NCBI GenBank assembly: GCA_964651325.1
Contig: CAZYXP010000194.1
Coordinates: forward strand, 1 to 6,763
Length of the DNA stretch: 6,763 nt
DNA from: JADFOB01 sp964651325
GTDB lineage: Bacteria; Planctomycetota; Phycisphaerae; UBA1845
Direction: 5' to 3'
The notes under the pieces are model-generated. The model was not told the origin of the DNA. It did not search any database and worked only from the letters and a program-made list of their open reading frames with translations. Both the position numbers and the translations under genes were made by a program. Positions 6,527 through 6,763 of this stretch are shown here, one piece after another (positions within the stretch are counted from its first letter, which is position 1; each line of letters starts with the position of its first letter).

Positions 6527-6763
6527 ATGCAACATCGATCGCGCTTATTTAGACCGCTCGTGCAAAGCCCATCTGCAAATCCCGAGCCGCGGGCTTCAGC
6601 CCGCGCGGCCTCCCGACGCTCGATCCGACCACAACCTGGCCGCAACATTCTCGTCGCGCGTGCCCTTTCAACGGTATTGATCCTCTGTCTCAACGCTGTT
6701 GCCGGCCAACCCAGTGCATGGGCGACAGGCGGAAACTTGACGGTAACCAGTGTTCAACCAGTT
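6527..6763 (+). CDS. Secreted protein of unknown function, N-terminal part only
   Basis: 79 codons are visible and the frame is open to the right edge. The start at ATG 6527-6529 is well supported by AGGGGA 6 nt upstream. The N-terminus has an unusually long basic region of about 40 residues. Next comes a hydrophobic segment (ILVARALSTVLILCLNAVAG, 41-60) and an AxA-type signal-peptidase site (A64-W65-A66, cleavage before TGGNLTV), so export through Sec is predicted. Codons 19-28 (PEPRASARAA) are encoded by copy 2 of the palindromic repeat. There is no usable in-frame start between the repeat and the hydrophobic segment, so the repeat must be translated if the signal peptide is used. An in-frame GTG at 6560 also precedes the repeat. 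Too little of the mature protein is seen to name a family. It is transcribed divergently from the hydrolase. Confidence 0.72.
   Translation, partial: MQHRSRLFRPLVQSPSANPEPRASARAASRRSIRPQPGRNILVARALSTVLILCLNAVAGQPSAWATGGNLTVTSVQPV
6581..6610. repeat. REP-like palindromic repeat, copy 2 (inside a coding region)
   Basis: This copy has 27 of 30 bases identical to 5549-5578. It keeps the inverted arms GCGGGC and GCCCGC (6589-6594 and 6599-6604) around a 4-nt loop TTCA, so it forms a better hairpin than copy 1. It lies exactly in frame at codons 19-28 of the plus-strand secreted protein, encoding PEPRASARAA. Confidence 0.82.

Overview
This GC-rich window is most consistent with a member of the Planctomycetota or a similar Gram-negative lineage from a metagenome. 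The evidence is a TMTC-like membrane/TPR protein, a prepilin-type pseudopilin, two predicted lipoproteins, and short palindromic or tandem repeats in the spacers. One repeat unit reads as a 'PLPYGRGSV'-type peptide, which I recall from spurious translations in planctomycete-like genomes. The taxonomic call is an inference; no rRNA or marker gene is present.

Layout. Five genes lie on the minus strand and one on the plus strand. From the left: the first 49 residues of a pseudopilin (minus, runs off the window at base 1); a gene-poor stretch of about 740 bp (150-893) holding several hairpins; a large polytopic membrane protein with a C-terminal TPR region, related to the TMTC/DUF1736 family (minus); a spacer with a 37-bp tandem repeat; a TolC-family outer-membrane-factor-like lipoprotein (minus); a small SRPBCC/START-like domain protein (minus); a spacer with a REP-like palindrome; and a lipoprotein alpha/beta hydrolase (minus). 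After a divergent intergenic region of about 220 bp comes the start of a secreted protein on the plus strand, which is cut by the right edge.

How the genes fit together. The minus-strand genes are separated by roughly 160-740 bp, so they do not look like a tightly coupled operon, and no single pathway links them. A cell-envelope theme runs through most of them (pseudopilin, GT-C-like membrane protein, OM-factor lipoprotein, lipoprotein hydrolase, exported protein). I see no complete new defence, mobile or biosynthetic system.

The most unusual features are the repeats. A 30-bp palindromic repeat occurs once between genes (5549-5578) and once in frame inside the N-terminal region of the plus-strand secreted protein (6581-6610). 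A 37-bp unit is tandemly repeated immediately upstream of the TMTC-like gene. Three different palindromes cluster at 615-708.
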